From Rhyacichthys aspro (taxonomy: Eukaryota > Chordata > Actinopteri > Gobiiformes > Rhyacichthyidae): 64,000 nt of DNA. Both the position numbers and the translations under genes were made by a program. Of the stretch, positions 46,500-57,992 are shown piece by piece; within the stretch, counting starts at the first letter, position 1, and every line of letters begins with the position of its first letter. The DNA lies in the NCBI GenBank assembly GCA_036850595.1, contig CM072161.1:17751812-17815811 (forward strand), in the 5' to 3' direction. The notes below the pieces were generated by a model, which made no database searches, had not been told where the DNA came from, and saw only the letters and a program-made list of their open reading frames with translations.

Positions 46500-46920
46500 A
46501 AGGGACCCATTAAGAAAAGGCCCACGACGCATGAACAGCCTCCAGCCAAACTGTAATGAGTTAAACATAATCTGAGGAACCTTATTGCCCATAGAAACAC
46601 TCCTTCATTACTGAGTACGTCCTTAAAGAGGTTTGTGTGGATTTAAAGCCCATTACCTGCCGCATAAGGAACAATAATTAGGTTTGTTGTGGATGATTAT
46701 ATTTGTGTGTAATGAAGGCGGCAGGCGATGCAGTTTTATTACGAAGCACGACCGCATTAAAAATCTGATTTTACTCCTCAGTAACTCCTCACCTCCAGAG
46801 TCACATTCCCATTATTTGGATCACGTCCATTCATTAAGACGACCCGAGGAAACACGACTCAAATCAGGTGGAAAAGTTACTCGTCCTTTGTGTAAAATGT
46901 GTTGGGAATAACAGTTTGAG
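46500..46920. promoter_or_regulatory. Candidate conserved non-coding element
   Basis: It combines CATTACCTGCCGC near 46650, AACAATAATTAGG near 46670, GTAATGAAGGCGGCAGG near 46710, TTTTATTACG near 46734 and CCATTCATTAAGACG near 46827. CCTGCCGC and GCGGCAGG form an 8-base inverted pair about 65 bases apart. The block is unique. Frames of 75-85 codons touching it have no domain. Confidence 0.35.
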
Positions 46921-49440
46921 ATTGGCCCTAGATGCACTCTGGAGTTGAGAGTCAAGATGTGGTGCATAAGCAGGGTTTACATATCGGCCTGAAGTAACTA
47001 TTAGAAAAAGTGACCTCTTTTGGCTCCTGGTGTCATTTTTTTTAATGCTTTCTGCTTTTGTAATTAACTACACATTACTTTGGGCAGAGTTTCAGCTTGA
47101 CTCTCTGTGTCCTCAGTGGCTGCATTGCTGAGTGGCTAAATGTATTAAAAACAGTTCAGTGGCGGCTTATGTCAGTGTTTTTCTCTTTCTACGATCCGAC
47201 ACAAACCTGTTGTGTGGTCCATTGCTGCTCAGGACACGCTACTGCTAATGCTAATGCTATTATTCTTTCATCCTTTATACAAAAAACATTCTGAATTACA
47301 TCAAGTAAGTGCTAAATATATTAAACTGTTTCTACTAACTGAATGATAACTGAGAAAGTCAAAATTGGATGTGAATTATATCGGAGCCTTGCCAGAGATA
47401 CATTTCTATCTCAGCTTGAGATAGACAATAAATATTTATATTATCTTTGTTTTTTGATGGAGCAGGGTTTGCATCTGCAATTCCGAATGTCTTGCCTCCA
47501 ACAAATAAGCTACACTTTTTGCACCTATTGCCAAAGGAATACGAAGAGCAATAACTAAATATAAAAAAATAAGGTCTGTTTCCTCTGGAGTGGTATGGGG
47601 CAGGGTCTGAGGCGTCCCCCAAAAACGTACCATTCTACTTTGGTAACACATTGGCCTTTGCTTCCTTTGATCAGAACAGGTCCAAAAGCTGGAAACGTGA
47701 AATGTTTCCTCAAATAAAGCAGGTCTTGTTCTTGTTCTTCGTGATTGTCTTGTGAATTGAATGCATTGAATTTACTGTCTATATAGAATAAAACACAAGC
47801 AAATCTTGGACGTTAAAGACCCTGTAGATAAATGTAAATGGAGGACTCCACTTGAGCTCTTCTTAAGGTCAGGTTTAAACAGGTCCTTGTTAAGATAAAT
47901 ATAATGTACTGTGTATATATGGATGCTTTACACATGTCAGTCTCATGAAGTAATAACAACCTAATGTCTGCAGTGAATCAACTTTTCTTTTTGAATGAAC
48001 ACTTAAAGCTTGTTCTTTTCTGTGAATGTCTGCGTGATTGAGCTCAACACAAAGTGAATGGGCTGAACATCATTACCTTTTTTACCTCATAAATACACTC
48101 TGCCGTCACATATGCAATTACCAGCGCTCAAACTATGACAAGAGCAGGAAAACATGCTGAATGGGAGGTGACAAGTCTGCATAAACCGCAGCATTTAGCA
48201 GCCATTTTTAAATTCCAAATGTCTGTATGTTACTGATGATTAGAGGTTTCAGAAATATGTGGCAGCAAACACGTCATCCTGCTCAGGTTGGACGTCCGTT
48301 TCTTCCTCGTTCCCTGCAGACTTTACATAACGTGGAGGTGGTTCTGTGGCGCAGCGGACGGACGTTTGAAAGCTGTGTTCATTTGTGTCAGTCAGAAAAA
48401 CAGAGAGCGACAAAAAGGATGGGTTTAATATAAGCTTTAGCTCAAGACTCTGTCGGGTTTAATTATCTCACATCAGGCCCCGAAGCAAAGTTAAATCACG
48501 TCTTTCTGTTTTTCTGGAGACGTTTCTATCTGACGCGGTAAATATTAGCTGGGATATTATTTAAAGCTGCTGGGATTGTGTTGTCTCTCGCACTAAAACA
48601 AAACTCTTTGTTATTAATTTGTTTTACATTGAAATTGTTCTCGCAGGCAAGTCATAAAGTCACACCGATTTACGGAGCAAACACATTACAACAGAATCAA
48701 ATCAATAAGAGCTTCAGAAAACCCAAGTGATTCTGAAATGTTGTGTACATTTTGACTTGTGCGTTGATTTAAGCGGAAAGCCAGATGTTCTGTTGCACAA
48801 ATTGGCTTATGACAAATGACACGGCTGTAATTCCTGTCAAACATCACCACGATTTCAAAAACTCTTCAAGGCTTCATTTTGTGTCTTTACAAAGTTTGTC
48901 CCGGACGTCTTTTGTGATTTTGAGTGAGGGGATTCTCAGTTGTGGTCTGTTTAATGATGTTAAATAAATTGACACACCAGACATTGAGTATTTCCTCAGT
49001 TTCTCATACATCGGTTTCTTTATCTCTTTATTGCGGGTCTTTTTACTTAAAGTGGCACTGCAACTTCAAAATGCACAGTTTCAGTAAATATGAAACTAAA
49101 TAGACCTTTTCTTCACACAATTACACCTCTCTAAACACTGTAAAAACATGTAGACTTTGTGAGAATAATCCTCAGCCTCATCCCAGAAACATGGTACTAA
49201 CTCAGATCTGGAGACGGTCCTGGGCGCTGCTCCTAATGAGACCCCACTACGGCTCATTAGGACCAAAACTGATATCTGGATATATTTAGCTGAAAGGATC
49301 TCTGTATATTTTGCCCATAAAGCTATAAATTGCGCTGCTGGTTGTGATGGCGCAGCAGAGAACTGTAGTGAATACACAATACAGTCATTCAACACCATTC
49401 GTCACTTGTTTACCGCAATTAAGAATCAAAAAGATGTGAA
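46921..49440. other. Long stretch without a recognised gene
   Basis: Several overlapping frames (47343-47651 on both strands, 49096-49398 minus) have no domain. The interval 48280-48560 is CpG-bearing and could be regulatory. The word CTGCTAATGCTAATGC near 47240 is a short tandem. Confidence 0.4.
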
Positions 49441-49448
49441 CCTGCAGC

Positions 49449-49473
49449 GGGACGAGGGAGGGACGAGGGAGGG
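49449..49473 (+). other. G-quadruplex motif with five G-triplets
   Basis: GGG runs lie at 49449-49451, 49456-49458, 49460-49462, 49467-49469 and 49471-49473, separated by 4, 1, 4 and 1 bases. It arose from a tandem GGGACGAGGGAG-type duplication. A consensus-like splice donor AAG|GTAAGA follows at about 49492-49499. The single-base loops predict a stable fold. Confidence 0.8.
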
Positions 49474-49494
49474 ACTCACAGCGGGACGCGAAGG

Positions 49495-50249
49495 TAAGAT
49501 CAGGGAAAGATGTAGATGATGTCTACTACAAACTTATTGTATTATGCACCACATGTGTTTATTAAAACAGTCGAGACACTTCGCCTGCAGCTGCTACACT
49601 CCACAGTCTCTAAAGCAGCAAGGTTGAGGTCTTTAAATGTAAAACAGAGACAAATGGACACAGTAGTTTGTATTCTGTAATGCTGCCTGGTCTGAAGGGA
49701 TCACTGCAGTTTGGTTCATGGTAAAAACATGTTTTCTCTAGTTCTGGAGTCTCCTGCACAAACTCAGTACACAGCAAAGAGTATAGCATAATGGGATTGA
49801 TTTCACAAAGCTCTGTTATTATTAGATATTGTTGTATATTCTTCAATGTACTGTGTGCCTTCTATAATATACAAAGACTGTAGAATCTCTGTTAATGTGT
49901 CAATAATCAAGCTCACTAGTCACAGCTCTTTCTACTGACACTGATCTCTGGATAAAAGCTAACAGTGATCGTCTTTTTGCTGTGTATTTCCTTCTGTTCA
50001 AATGTGGCACAGACAGAGAGCTACTAGTGGGACATTGTTGCACACATCGGCTGAAGACTGTGTGCAAACCGGCTCAATGCTTTTGTTATAGTCTGTTTTT
50101 AATACTATGCATCTGTGTACAGACACTTTGCTGCCAACAGCCTGAAGTCCTTTCATACTTTAAACCACCCTCAGCCTCGAACGTCCTACAAAAGTCAGAA
50201 CAAAGCCTGTATCCTCGGTGCCTCCGAAGTCAGAATGGGTTTTTGTCTC
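49495..50249. other. Unique sequence, nothing recognised
   Basis: Frames of 73-90 codons overlap around 49982-50336 and have no domain. Confidence 0.4.
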
Positions 50250-50530
50250 TTTAAGCACCTTTCCAGGCCGCCGGAGATAAATCGGAGTAACTGCAGTGTC
50301 ACTCCACTGTTTGCAGCACAAACGTTAGCGGGCTGATGAATAGACATGTCGTCCTCGCACATATTTCTTTCGGCGTTTGTGTGGAGAGGCTGATAATGTC
50401 CCCGTAATGAAAGTCAGTTCCGGGCGCTAACGGGATTAAGGCTGAGAAATGAGCACGCAGCATTTTCCCGCAACGCAGCGACACGTTCCCGTTTCCACAG
50501 GCCGCCACGTCTCGTAAATCCACGACTCAT
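50250..50530. promoter_or_regulatory. CpG-dense candidate regulatory element
   Basis: CpGs are frequent throughout (CCGCCGGAG, TTAGCGGGC, TTCGGCG, CCGGGCGC, CCCGCAACGCAGCG), in contrast to the AT-rich flanks. CCCCGTAATG and CGGGATTAAGG near 50401 and 50431 add homeodomain-type words. Two chance-like frames cross it. Confidence 0.35.
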
Positions 50531-51519
50531 CACTTTTCTCTGTTTTAGGGCCTTTTTAAACGGCCTGCTTCATGCTTTTATGTTGTCTTTTATTTTACCT
50601 GGATCTGTTACTATAGAAACCATCAGGAGTTCACCCAGCGACAATTTATACTCTGCAGAAATCGCAGGAATTAAATTCAAGTGTGTCTTACTCTTACTTA
50701 AAAATAAATGATAACCTTTAAACTTTTTTTCTAAAGGACTCATATTTCAAATTGCCCGATGAATCATGCACCACATACACCTTGCACTCTTCTTTTTTCT
50801 TTTTTTGTTTTCTTCTTTTCCCTGTAATGCTTTATTAGTTCAGTTCAGTGCAGTATTCCACGAAAGTCAAGTTGAAAAGCTTAAGTTACAGACTGAATTA
50901 CAGCTTGTTTTTGCGTAAACATAGAAGCTGGGTCATAAATGGTTCAGTAAAGACTCGTGTGGACTGCAGCCAGACAAACTGAAGTCGAGCGTGGACTGAA
51001 TCAAAATAATGAAGGAATAGCCACCTCTGACATCTCTTTAACACTAGCAGCAAACAAAGCCAGAGGAGAAACAAACAGAAATCCATCCTTTGATAGCGCA
51101 GAAGGACATCATAATATAATAATAATAATCATTTGTGAGTGAAGGAGCGAACTATGAGACATTTATTTCATTAGTGTGGATTTAAATAATAATTATGGGG
51201 CCATTTAAATAAAGACAGCATTTAAATCTTCTTCAGAAACAGAAACATTTAAAATATATGTGACATTTAGGAATATATATTTGAATGAACTTTGCTGCAT
51301 TACCTTAAAACAAATCACTTTTTTAACTGCGCTGCTAACTCCAATAATATCATGGTGCCCCTTTGAGCTTTTACTGAAACTATTGGGAACAGCCGGAGCC
51401 GAGTGCAACGAAAGTATTTTTTCCTGATTTAAAACCACTAAATATCTGCTGAGGTCACCTGTTTTTACTCCTACATGGCATTTCTCTCTGATATTTAGTT
51501 TTCCCGTGGCCTGGGTCAT
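50531..51519. other. AT-rich sequence, nothing recognised
   Basis: A T- and C-rich run near 50790-50822 and a short (ATA)n near 51114-51131 are the only low-complexity features. The 104-codon minus-strand frame at 51205-51519 has no domain. Confidence 0.4.
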
Positions 51520-51660
51520 TACTGGAGGCAGCTGCCTGTAACCGCACTGGAGCTGGTGTTAATTATGAATTAGTGCCAGGTATCACACTGCTGTTACCAC
51601 ACGACTAATGAAGCTACTTAAAACCTGAAGCTAATTAGTGAGTTCGGGAAAAGTCAATGA
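51520..51660. promoter_or_regulatory. Candidate homeodomain-rich element
   Basis: GTTAATTATGAATTAGTG near 51558, GACTAATGAAGC near 51603 and the palindrome CTAATTAG at 51631-51638 fall within 85 bases. The block is unique and has no frame. Confidence 0.35.
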
Positions 51661-52654
51661 GGAAAACAAACAGAGCGAGAACACTTCACATACGAGCTTT
51701 TATTTTTAGAAAGTTACTTCTGCCTGAAGTAAAATGTGTCAATTAAAAGTCTTTTTTCACTTCAATTAAAATGGTGTGAAATAATTCAAATCAATCAATA
51801 AATAGAATATATTTTGGCCCAAAACACTACTCAGTTGTATCTGTATACTTAATATATATAGTTTTTTTTACAATTAAGGTGATACTTTTGGAGCTAATTT
51901 ATTCCCTACAGTAGATATTTGTCAGTTTGGAAAAGCAGACAGGAGCAGTGCTGTGGACAGTTGCTATAGATTGTTTGCTCTTGACATTATTTCCTGAAGA
52001 CGCTGTGGTGCAAAGTTCAGATGGAGGCAGGTATTAATCCTACTGAAGACGCCTCAGTGCGAATATATCAATAACCAAACCAAAAAAGAAACCAAACCAG
52101 GATTTTATTTTGAGTTTCAAAGATAGTTGTCCACAAAGATAAAAAAAAAGGAAGTTCACAGTAAAGCATTGGGGAAAAAAACTCCTTTTAACCTTTTATT
52201 TGTTGTTTGGAGGAGTGGGGTTGGATGATTCAATGTGGTAACTCATCTTTTTTGGATGTTTTTGGAATTTGTTACATTTGATTATATTACAATCAGTTTT
52301 TAGGAGCCACACAACATCATTTGATAAAGCACTGGTTTGTTCAAGAGCTTTAAGATAAGTTGAGGCTAACCACTAATTCTAATGCGTACGATATAAATCT
52401 ATGAAATGACCTTTGTCAAAGCTAAAAAAGAGAGTTATTGTTGAGCTAAAACACTGTATGTCGCTCCAACTTTTGTAGCTTTTATTTGTTTAGTGCAGAA
52501 AGAAAAACTGGAGTAACAAGGTTAATGATTATACCATCTTCCAGTTTCATGAAAATAAATCAAAATCAAGGTTTATTTCCTGGTAAAGTTAATGAATTTA
52601 CCAGAAATTCTAACTTCAGTGTTGAACCGAGTATCCGTTATTGCAGCTGAAACC
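51661..52654. other. AT-rich sequence, nothing recognised
   Basis: Short A runs near 52140-52150 only. No open frame of note. Confidence 0.45.
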
Positions 52655-53060
52655 AACTATTCCACAGATCCGTGACTTTACAGACCCATTTCTCAGCGAC
52701 TGTCTTGATCTTTCCTCACGTCTCTCAGTTCCTTGAGCCCAGACAGTATTATTTGGCTGGTGTTGACTGAGCTCCGGAGCCGCTCTCAAAACAAAAACAC
52801 GGTCGGGCTTTATTGAAATGATCGGCGGCTTGAGTTATGGGCCTTTTCTTGGTGAACAGTGCACTCGCTGAACACGGCGCTGACAAAGATGGAGGACAGG
52901 AATAATTGTATCATTGCTGGGTCTGAAGCGGGCCATCCATCATGGCTGCCACGTGTCCTACCCCGGCTGTGTGTAATGTGAGCTCGGCGACAGAGAGAAG
53001 AGGCCTGTAAGAGCGCCGAAGAAGTGCGTTTGGAGTTTGACGCCATTTATACAGCTCATC
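52655..53060. promoter_or_regulatory. Weak candidate regulatory segment
   Basis: GC-balanced, CpG-bearing, unique sequence (GAGCCGCTCTC, GAACACGGCGCTG, CTCGGCGACAG). It includes two copies of ATGGCTGCC/GATGGAGG-like words. The 78-codon minus-strand frame has no domain. Confidence 0.2.
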
Positions 53061-54524
53061 ATGTCGTGAAAAGCGTTTCTTATACTGTTACATTTGGTTT
53101 GTGGCTTAAATGTGTCCACTTTGGGTTTTAAAATTCAATTCAATGGCGCTCGCTTAAAGAGTTTGACTCAAGTCTTGCAAAGATTGACAGCTCTGAAGAT
53201 CTACATAAATGATGCACTTGATCATTTAAGAGGCAGACGGCTACACCTAAAAGTCTCTGCTGCCTTCTCCCATAAGTGTGCATCAGACCTGACTTCGCTC
53301 TGAGAATTTATCCACAATCCATTTCTTGATGATGACAACAATGTGGCTGTTTTTCCAAAAGTGATAAATGAGCCACTGGCGAAAATGAAGATGTAAAAAC
53401 AGCTAAACTTGCTTTTTTTTTTTACTTTTTTGGCTCTGATCCGACCCAAAGTGACATGTTCTGGATGGTCCCAATTCTCCTGGTCCCTTTTGTGACTTTT
53501 ATTCCTTCAATGCACTTTCAACACGAGCAAATTCAAGCCAGCGCCATTGTCAGCCCATCTCATAAACAACTGTAACCTTTCTTTAGTAGTAGAAGTTTCT
53601 CATCTAAAATTAGGCTTTGTCCTTTCTTGTGAACTTTTGATGAAGCTGTCATAACTAAAAGGTACATCAAGGCTCCAGGAGTGACTTAATGAAGACTGGT
53701 GTCACTTCGGGTTTGCCTGTTCCCAGTGATCGTTGCAGATGAGCCACTGTTTTTCCACGCTTTCCATTTTAACAGGCTCCGAGCACCAGGCCTCATCACA
53801 TCACTCGCCGACCCACTTCCCTCTTTAAATGTATCAAACGTCCCCCTCGACACTCGCCATCCTCACTAATTAAGACGCTTTACAATCTCCCGCTTTACCA
53901 GATTGAGTGCCGGACTCGGAGATAGTCCGCTGCAAAGGAACACGAAGGAAAACACAAGTTAACAAGCCGGACTCATGTAGCGTCTCTTTGGTTGTTTGGG
54001 TTTGAAGCTTGGCAGTCTGAAGATGGATATTTATTCTGTCAGATCCGCTCACAGTTGGGTTGGCCGGGCTCACAAGTTGTTTTTTTGGACGAGTCATGTC
54101 TTGAATTTGTGATTTTTAGGGCACTTGCGTATGTTTGGTTAACAGGGAACAGCAGTGCCGTTCCGCAACAGACTTTGCATCAAGATGACAGTTTGCATGA
54201 ATTATCAAAATACAGCTTTGCACCATCTGCTTGTCAATACAACTGGATATAGCCCGTGTCACCAATTTGTTACTGCAACAACTAAATCCCTGCCCCATGG
54301 AGAAACTTGTAAAACGTCAGAAATCAGCTGCTCTATTGAACAAACTTGACTATTTTTCTTAAAACTCCAAAAAAGTATTGTTTACTGCAGTTGACGTCTC
54401 TTATCGTAGAGTCAAAGTGTAACAGGGTTTAGCTGGTGCTTGTTAGCGCTTGGTCCTTAGGTTCTAATATAGCTGTCATTAAGCCTCCTCTCCTTTGTTC
54501 CTATGATATGACCTTTCAGACATA
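53061..54524. other. Unique sequence without a recognised gene
   Basis: The 53740-53960 part has clustered CpGs and TAATTAAGACG near 53866, so it may be regulatory. Frames of 60-86 codons overlap on both strands at 53.87-54.35 kb with no domain. Confidence 0.35.
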
Positions 54525-54930
54525 ACCACTCCAGCAACACTGTCTTTTTCATCTCTACATTTTCTGATTACTTCATGAATATTCAGTTCCTTTGAGAGGT
54601 GACGCTGGCCTTTCTTTCATCCCAACGGCACCCAGTCTATCTTTAAGAATGAAATATCACTCTTCTTTATCACAAATGAATTGCTTTGATGCCTTTGTCT
54701 TGCTGCTCTTCGTAATTCTTTCCCTTTTTATCATCGTAAAAGGAAGCCATCCATTTCTCGTCGACACAATGAGATTTTTAATGTGTGTGGCTGTCGTTAA
54801 CGCTACTTGTTAGCACTGCTAGCCATCTTCTCTATTGAATTGGGGCAGTAATTGCTCCTTTAAGATTCTGTGATCAGAATACATCAAGCGGTGTTTTATT
54901 GTAATTACATTAGCTCTGCATAAAGCCAGG
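54525..54930. promoter_or_regulatory. Candidate conserved non-coding element
   Basis: CTGATTACTTCATGAATATTC near 54563, GGGGCAGTAATTGCTCC near 54841 and TGTAATTACATTAGC near 54899 lie in unique, even-composition sequence. AGTAATTGCT and GTAATTAC are near-palindromic homeodomain dimers. The 73-codon frame at 54592-54813 would encode one hydrophobic segment but begins at a TTG, so chance is likely. Confidence 0.3.
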
Positions 54931-57104
54931 GACAGCACATTTTTAATTTACTCTCGTGTCTCTGTGCAGTTTTAAGATTGTGGCTGACACTAAGTCATTA
55001 CTCCACTGTGGATTCATTGTGTGTCTCCTATTACCTGAGAGGGTGGGCTTTACTTTTTTAACCTTATGATTAGTTTATACATTATTGAAGCTGACACGAG
55101 CCACATTGTGATGGCTGAAATTCTTCAAAACATCTGCAAATCAGTCGCTGTTGTGGTCGGCCCTGAAGTGGTCCACTTTCCCAAAACCTGAAACAACCAC
55201 CTGCTAAACATTGCATTTATAATTATCCTCTGTGTTAATATATTTACATTTGTGCTACATTAGATTATGTCACGCTTTCATCTGAAAACAAAGCTCTTCC
55301 TCAGATTGATTGATTGATTATACCTTTTATGCAAAAAACAAAAACAAACAAACAAAAAAATGGCAGGCTTTAGAATATAAAACTGTAACAATACAGTGAT
55401 CACAGGAAGAAATGGAAGAAGTCTCCTCTAAAGCCTGGATGTATAATCAAATCTAGACTAGATCTGCTTGTAAAAATTTAAAAATCCCATGGCCCAGAGA
55501 TGATTTTCCTTTCAGACTGCATGGTTAAAGATAACACCTGGTGTAATTGACATCATAGTCCCTGTTTTCATACTATAGACTAAAAATAACTTATTTTGAC
55601 ATTATCACACTGTATTTTCTTTTCCTTTTGTATTTCCTCGGTCAGAACTGGTCACACTGAACGTGATAACAGTAAAACATAATGTTTGTGCAGCAAAACT
55701 TTTAGTGTTTGCAGCAATGAGCCACATCCATCGAAAACCAATAGTGGCCATAATTTCCTCTGGATCTAATAATACAGCTACCTTTTTAAACTGAACTTTG
55801 AAACCTTTGTCATCTTGGTCGTTATTGCATCACTGAGAACTGTTTTCACAAATTACATGAAAACACAGAGAGTGACAAATGAAAACGCGTCTGTAGCGTA
55901 TTCTAAATGTTGTTTGAGTGGAGTGAGAAATGGACCAAATGTTACAGAACTGTATTGTTTCTTTTAGTGAAAACATTGGCATCTCGACAGATTTTGAAAG
56001 CAGAGCTACCTGAGTCGTATATTTATAGCATCATATACACAACCAGAACTATTAAGATACAACAAATGCTTTTGTTTTTTCATGATTACAAAATGACTCC
56101 CTCTAGTTTCTTCTACTTTGCTAAAGATGCAGTATTTTTGACTGATGTGCCTGTAGTACAAGCCAAAAAACTCTTCTCCAAATGTGTGCACAGATCTGAT
56201 CTCCAGAGCTGTCCTCCTGATTGTTGATCTCCGCTGAAGTCCAAGCCTTGAGGAACCGAAAGGAACCTACATTTCTATACATTTTGTGATGATAAATATG
56301 GCTTTTTTACACTTGACACTTCATTTTGATTGTGAAGAGACTTTTCCTACAACTAAAGCAAGCACCTATTTTCAGTAAAAAAAACAAACAAAAAAAACGG
56401 AGCGAAAGTATTCAAAGGTGTAAATGTTTTGTAAAATGCTGTGTCACGTTACTGAAATGGAGATTGAAAACTCCACCTGCCTCTGTGTGTGTCTGGACTC
56501 GAGTCTGGTTTCTGCCTCATTACGAAGTCTGCGGCGTCTGAGATGTGCCATATTTTCATGTGAGGCTGCTCGGTCTTGCATTTTTATTTATTTTTTTCAC
56601 TCTTTTTGCCTCTTTGAAGTGTATTTCACAGTTGTGGAAAAGCTCACTTCTGAAGACTGTGTGAAAATGTGTGATGCAGCTTAATTGCCCTTTTTTTTTT
56701 TTTAACTTTGTCAAGTCTTGGCTGTGTTGTTGCAAATAAAAGCTCCTCCGTCTAGACCTGGACTTCAGATTAGTGGCTAAAAGATGTCTTCAAGGCACAG
56801 AAATTCCTGAAACTTTTAACTGTGATACTTGCGTGTCCTTGTAATATGAGCTTTCTCCAGAAGTACTGCTGCTGAATAAATAAATAACTCCTATGATTAA
56901 CGAACGAGGGCTTGATCGAGCTGGGAGCATGGTCCGAGTAAGAGTTCATGTAAATGCACGTTAGCATCATCAACCCTTCAGAGTAAATAGGGCACATGCA
57001 ACGAGGGCTATTAGGGCTATTAAATCTACTGAAAATGAACTCAATGCTTTTGTACAGACTGTTGTCAATTGTATAGATCCATATTATTATAATAACTGCC
57101 TCTA
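54931..57104. other. Long AT-rich stretch without a recognised gene
   Basis: A GATTGATTGATT run at 55304-55319 is followed by A-rich sequence to 55362, possibly the end of an unidentified retroelement. A T run lies near 56690-56703. Frames up to 106 codons show no domain. Confidence 0.4.
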
Positions 57105-57300
57105 GTTTAGTCTTGGTTTGATTTAAGGTTGGTTTTAGTTTAGTTTTAAAGATTTCGCTCCTGAGCTTTTTGATCCAGATCTTCAGACTTTCAAAACCAA
57201 ATTGTCAAACAAAAAAACACTCCATCTTTACATTAGTGGCCTACAAACCAAGGTCTGGTTGTTTGTGAGTGAGCCTTTTAGTCCCAGTTTTAGTCATGTA
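57105..57300 (+). repeat. Sparse degenerate TTTAGTC-type remnants
   Basis: TAGTTTAGTCTTGG, GGTTTTAGTTTAG, TTTTAGTCCCAG and TTTTAGTCATG occur irregularly. The last two echo blocks of the 34-bp minisatellite unit. Confidence 0.35.
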
Positions 57301-57690
57301 CATTTGCATTCATTTCATTGTCTAAATATAGCGATTAGTGCTAGTTTCTAACAATTCTTTTGCAGAAAGTATGAATTTCCCATTTTTTTCATGTAAATCG
57401 TTTTTATATTTACTTCTGTCACATTATTATTGGCAGAAACCCTTAAATGACCGTATTATTTCTTCAAGAGTGGGAGGTATGTTTACATCAAGTGAGTGCT
57501 TCTGCTCAGCGTCATATAAATGTGTTCCTAATCTAAATGTTCCACTCTGCAGTCTTTGTTTTGCTTCCCATTGGGGTCTTTCAGCACTAGTGACATTTTT
57601 CTCTGTCTCTGTGCAGCTCCTTTGGATTAAAAACCTCTGCAGAACAATTAACTCCAGTCCCTGTGCAGCAGAAAGCTAATAACTAACCGT
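57301..57690. other. AT-rich sequence, nothing recognised
   Basis: The 113-codon frame at 57338-57679 is Phe/Ser/Leu-rich without a domain. Confidence 0.4.
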
Positions 57691-57785
57691 TCCCTCCAAA
57701 CGTGTCTCTTTGTGCGCCTCTTAAATTTTAACTTTTCACATGACGGCGCTGAACTTCACAGTGACTTTGAGAGGAACGCAGCAGA

Positions 57786-57992
57786 GTGTTCAGAGGTGGT
57801 TACGACGCGACCTTTGTGAGTTATCGGACTGAGAGCAGAGGAATCGTCAGGAGAAACGGGGCAGTGACATTCAAGTCCAACCTGGGAGAGTCCTGTGGTA
57901 TTAGACACAACGGTGTGATCCAATTCAACGTACAAAAGTCTTACAGGAACCGACAGAAGTCAGAAAGTAACAGCTCCTTTTCTCACGTATGA
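57786..57992 (+). other. Short open frame with an internal repeat, unconfirmed
   Basis: The frame encodes two similar stretches, GIVRRNGAVTF and GIRHNGVIQF, and the DNA shows an imperfect duplication of roughly 48 bp. There is no ATG at the upstream end of the frame; it opens at a GTG. No family is recognised. It could be an exon piece or a tandem duplication in non-coding DNA. Confidence 0.15.

Noticed and set aside
54592..54813. Small single-pass membrane protein
   Set aside because: The frame opens at a TTG. One hydrophobic stretch from a T-rich region is not enough, and the region looks more like a non-coding element.
55304..55362. LINE or SINE 3' end
   Set aside because: A GATTGATT run plus A-rich sequence is suggestive, but no element body or target duplication could be recognised.
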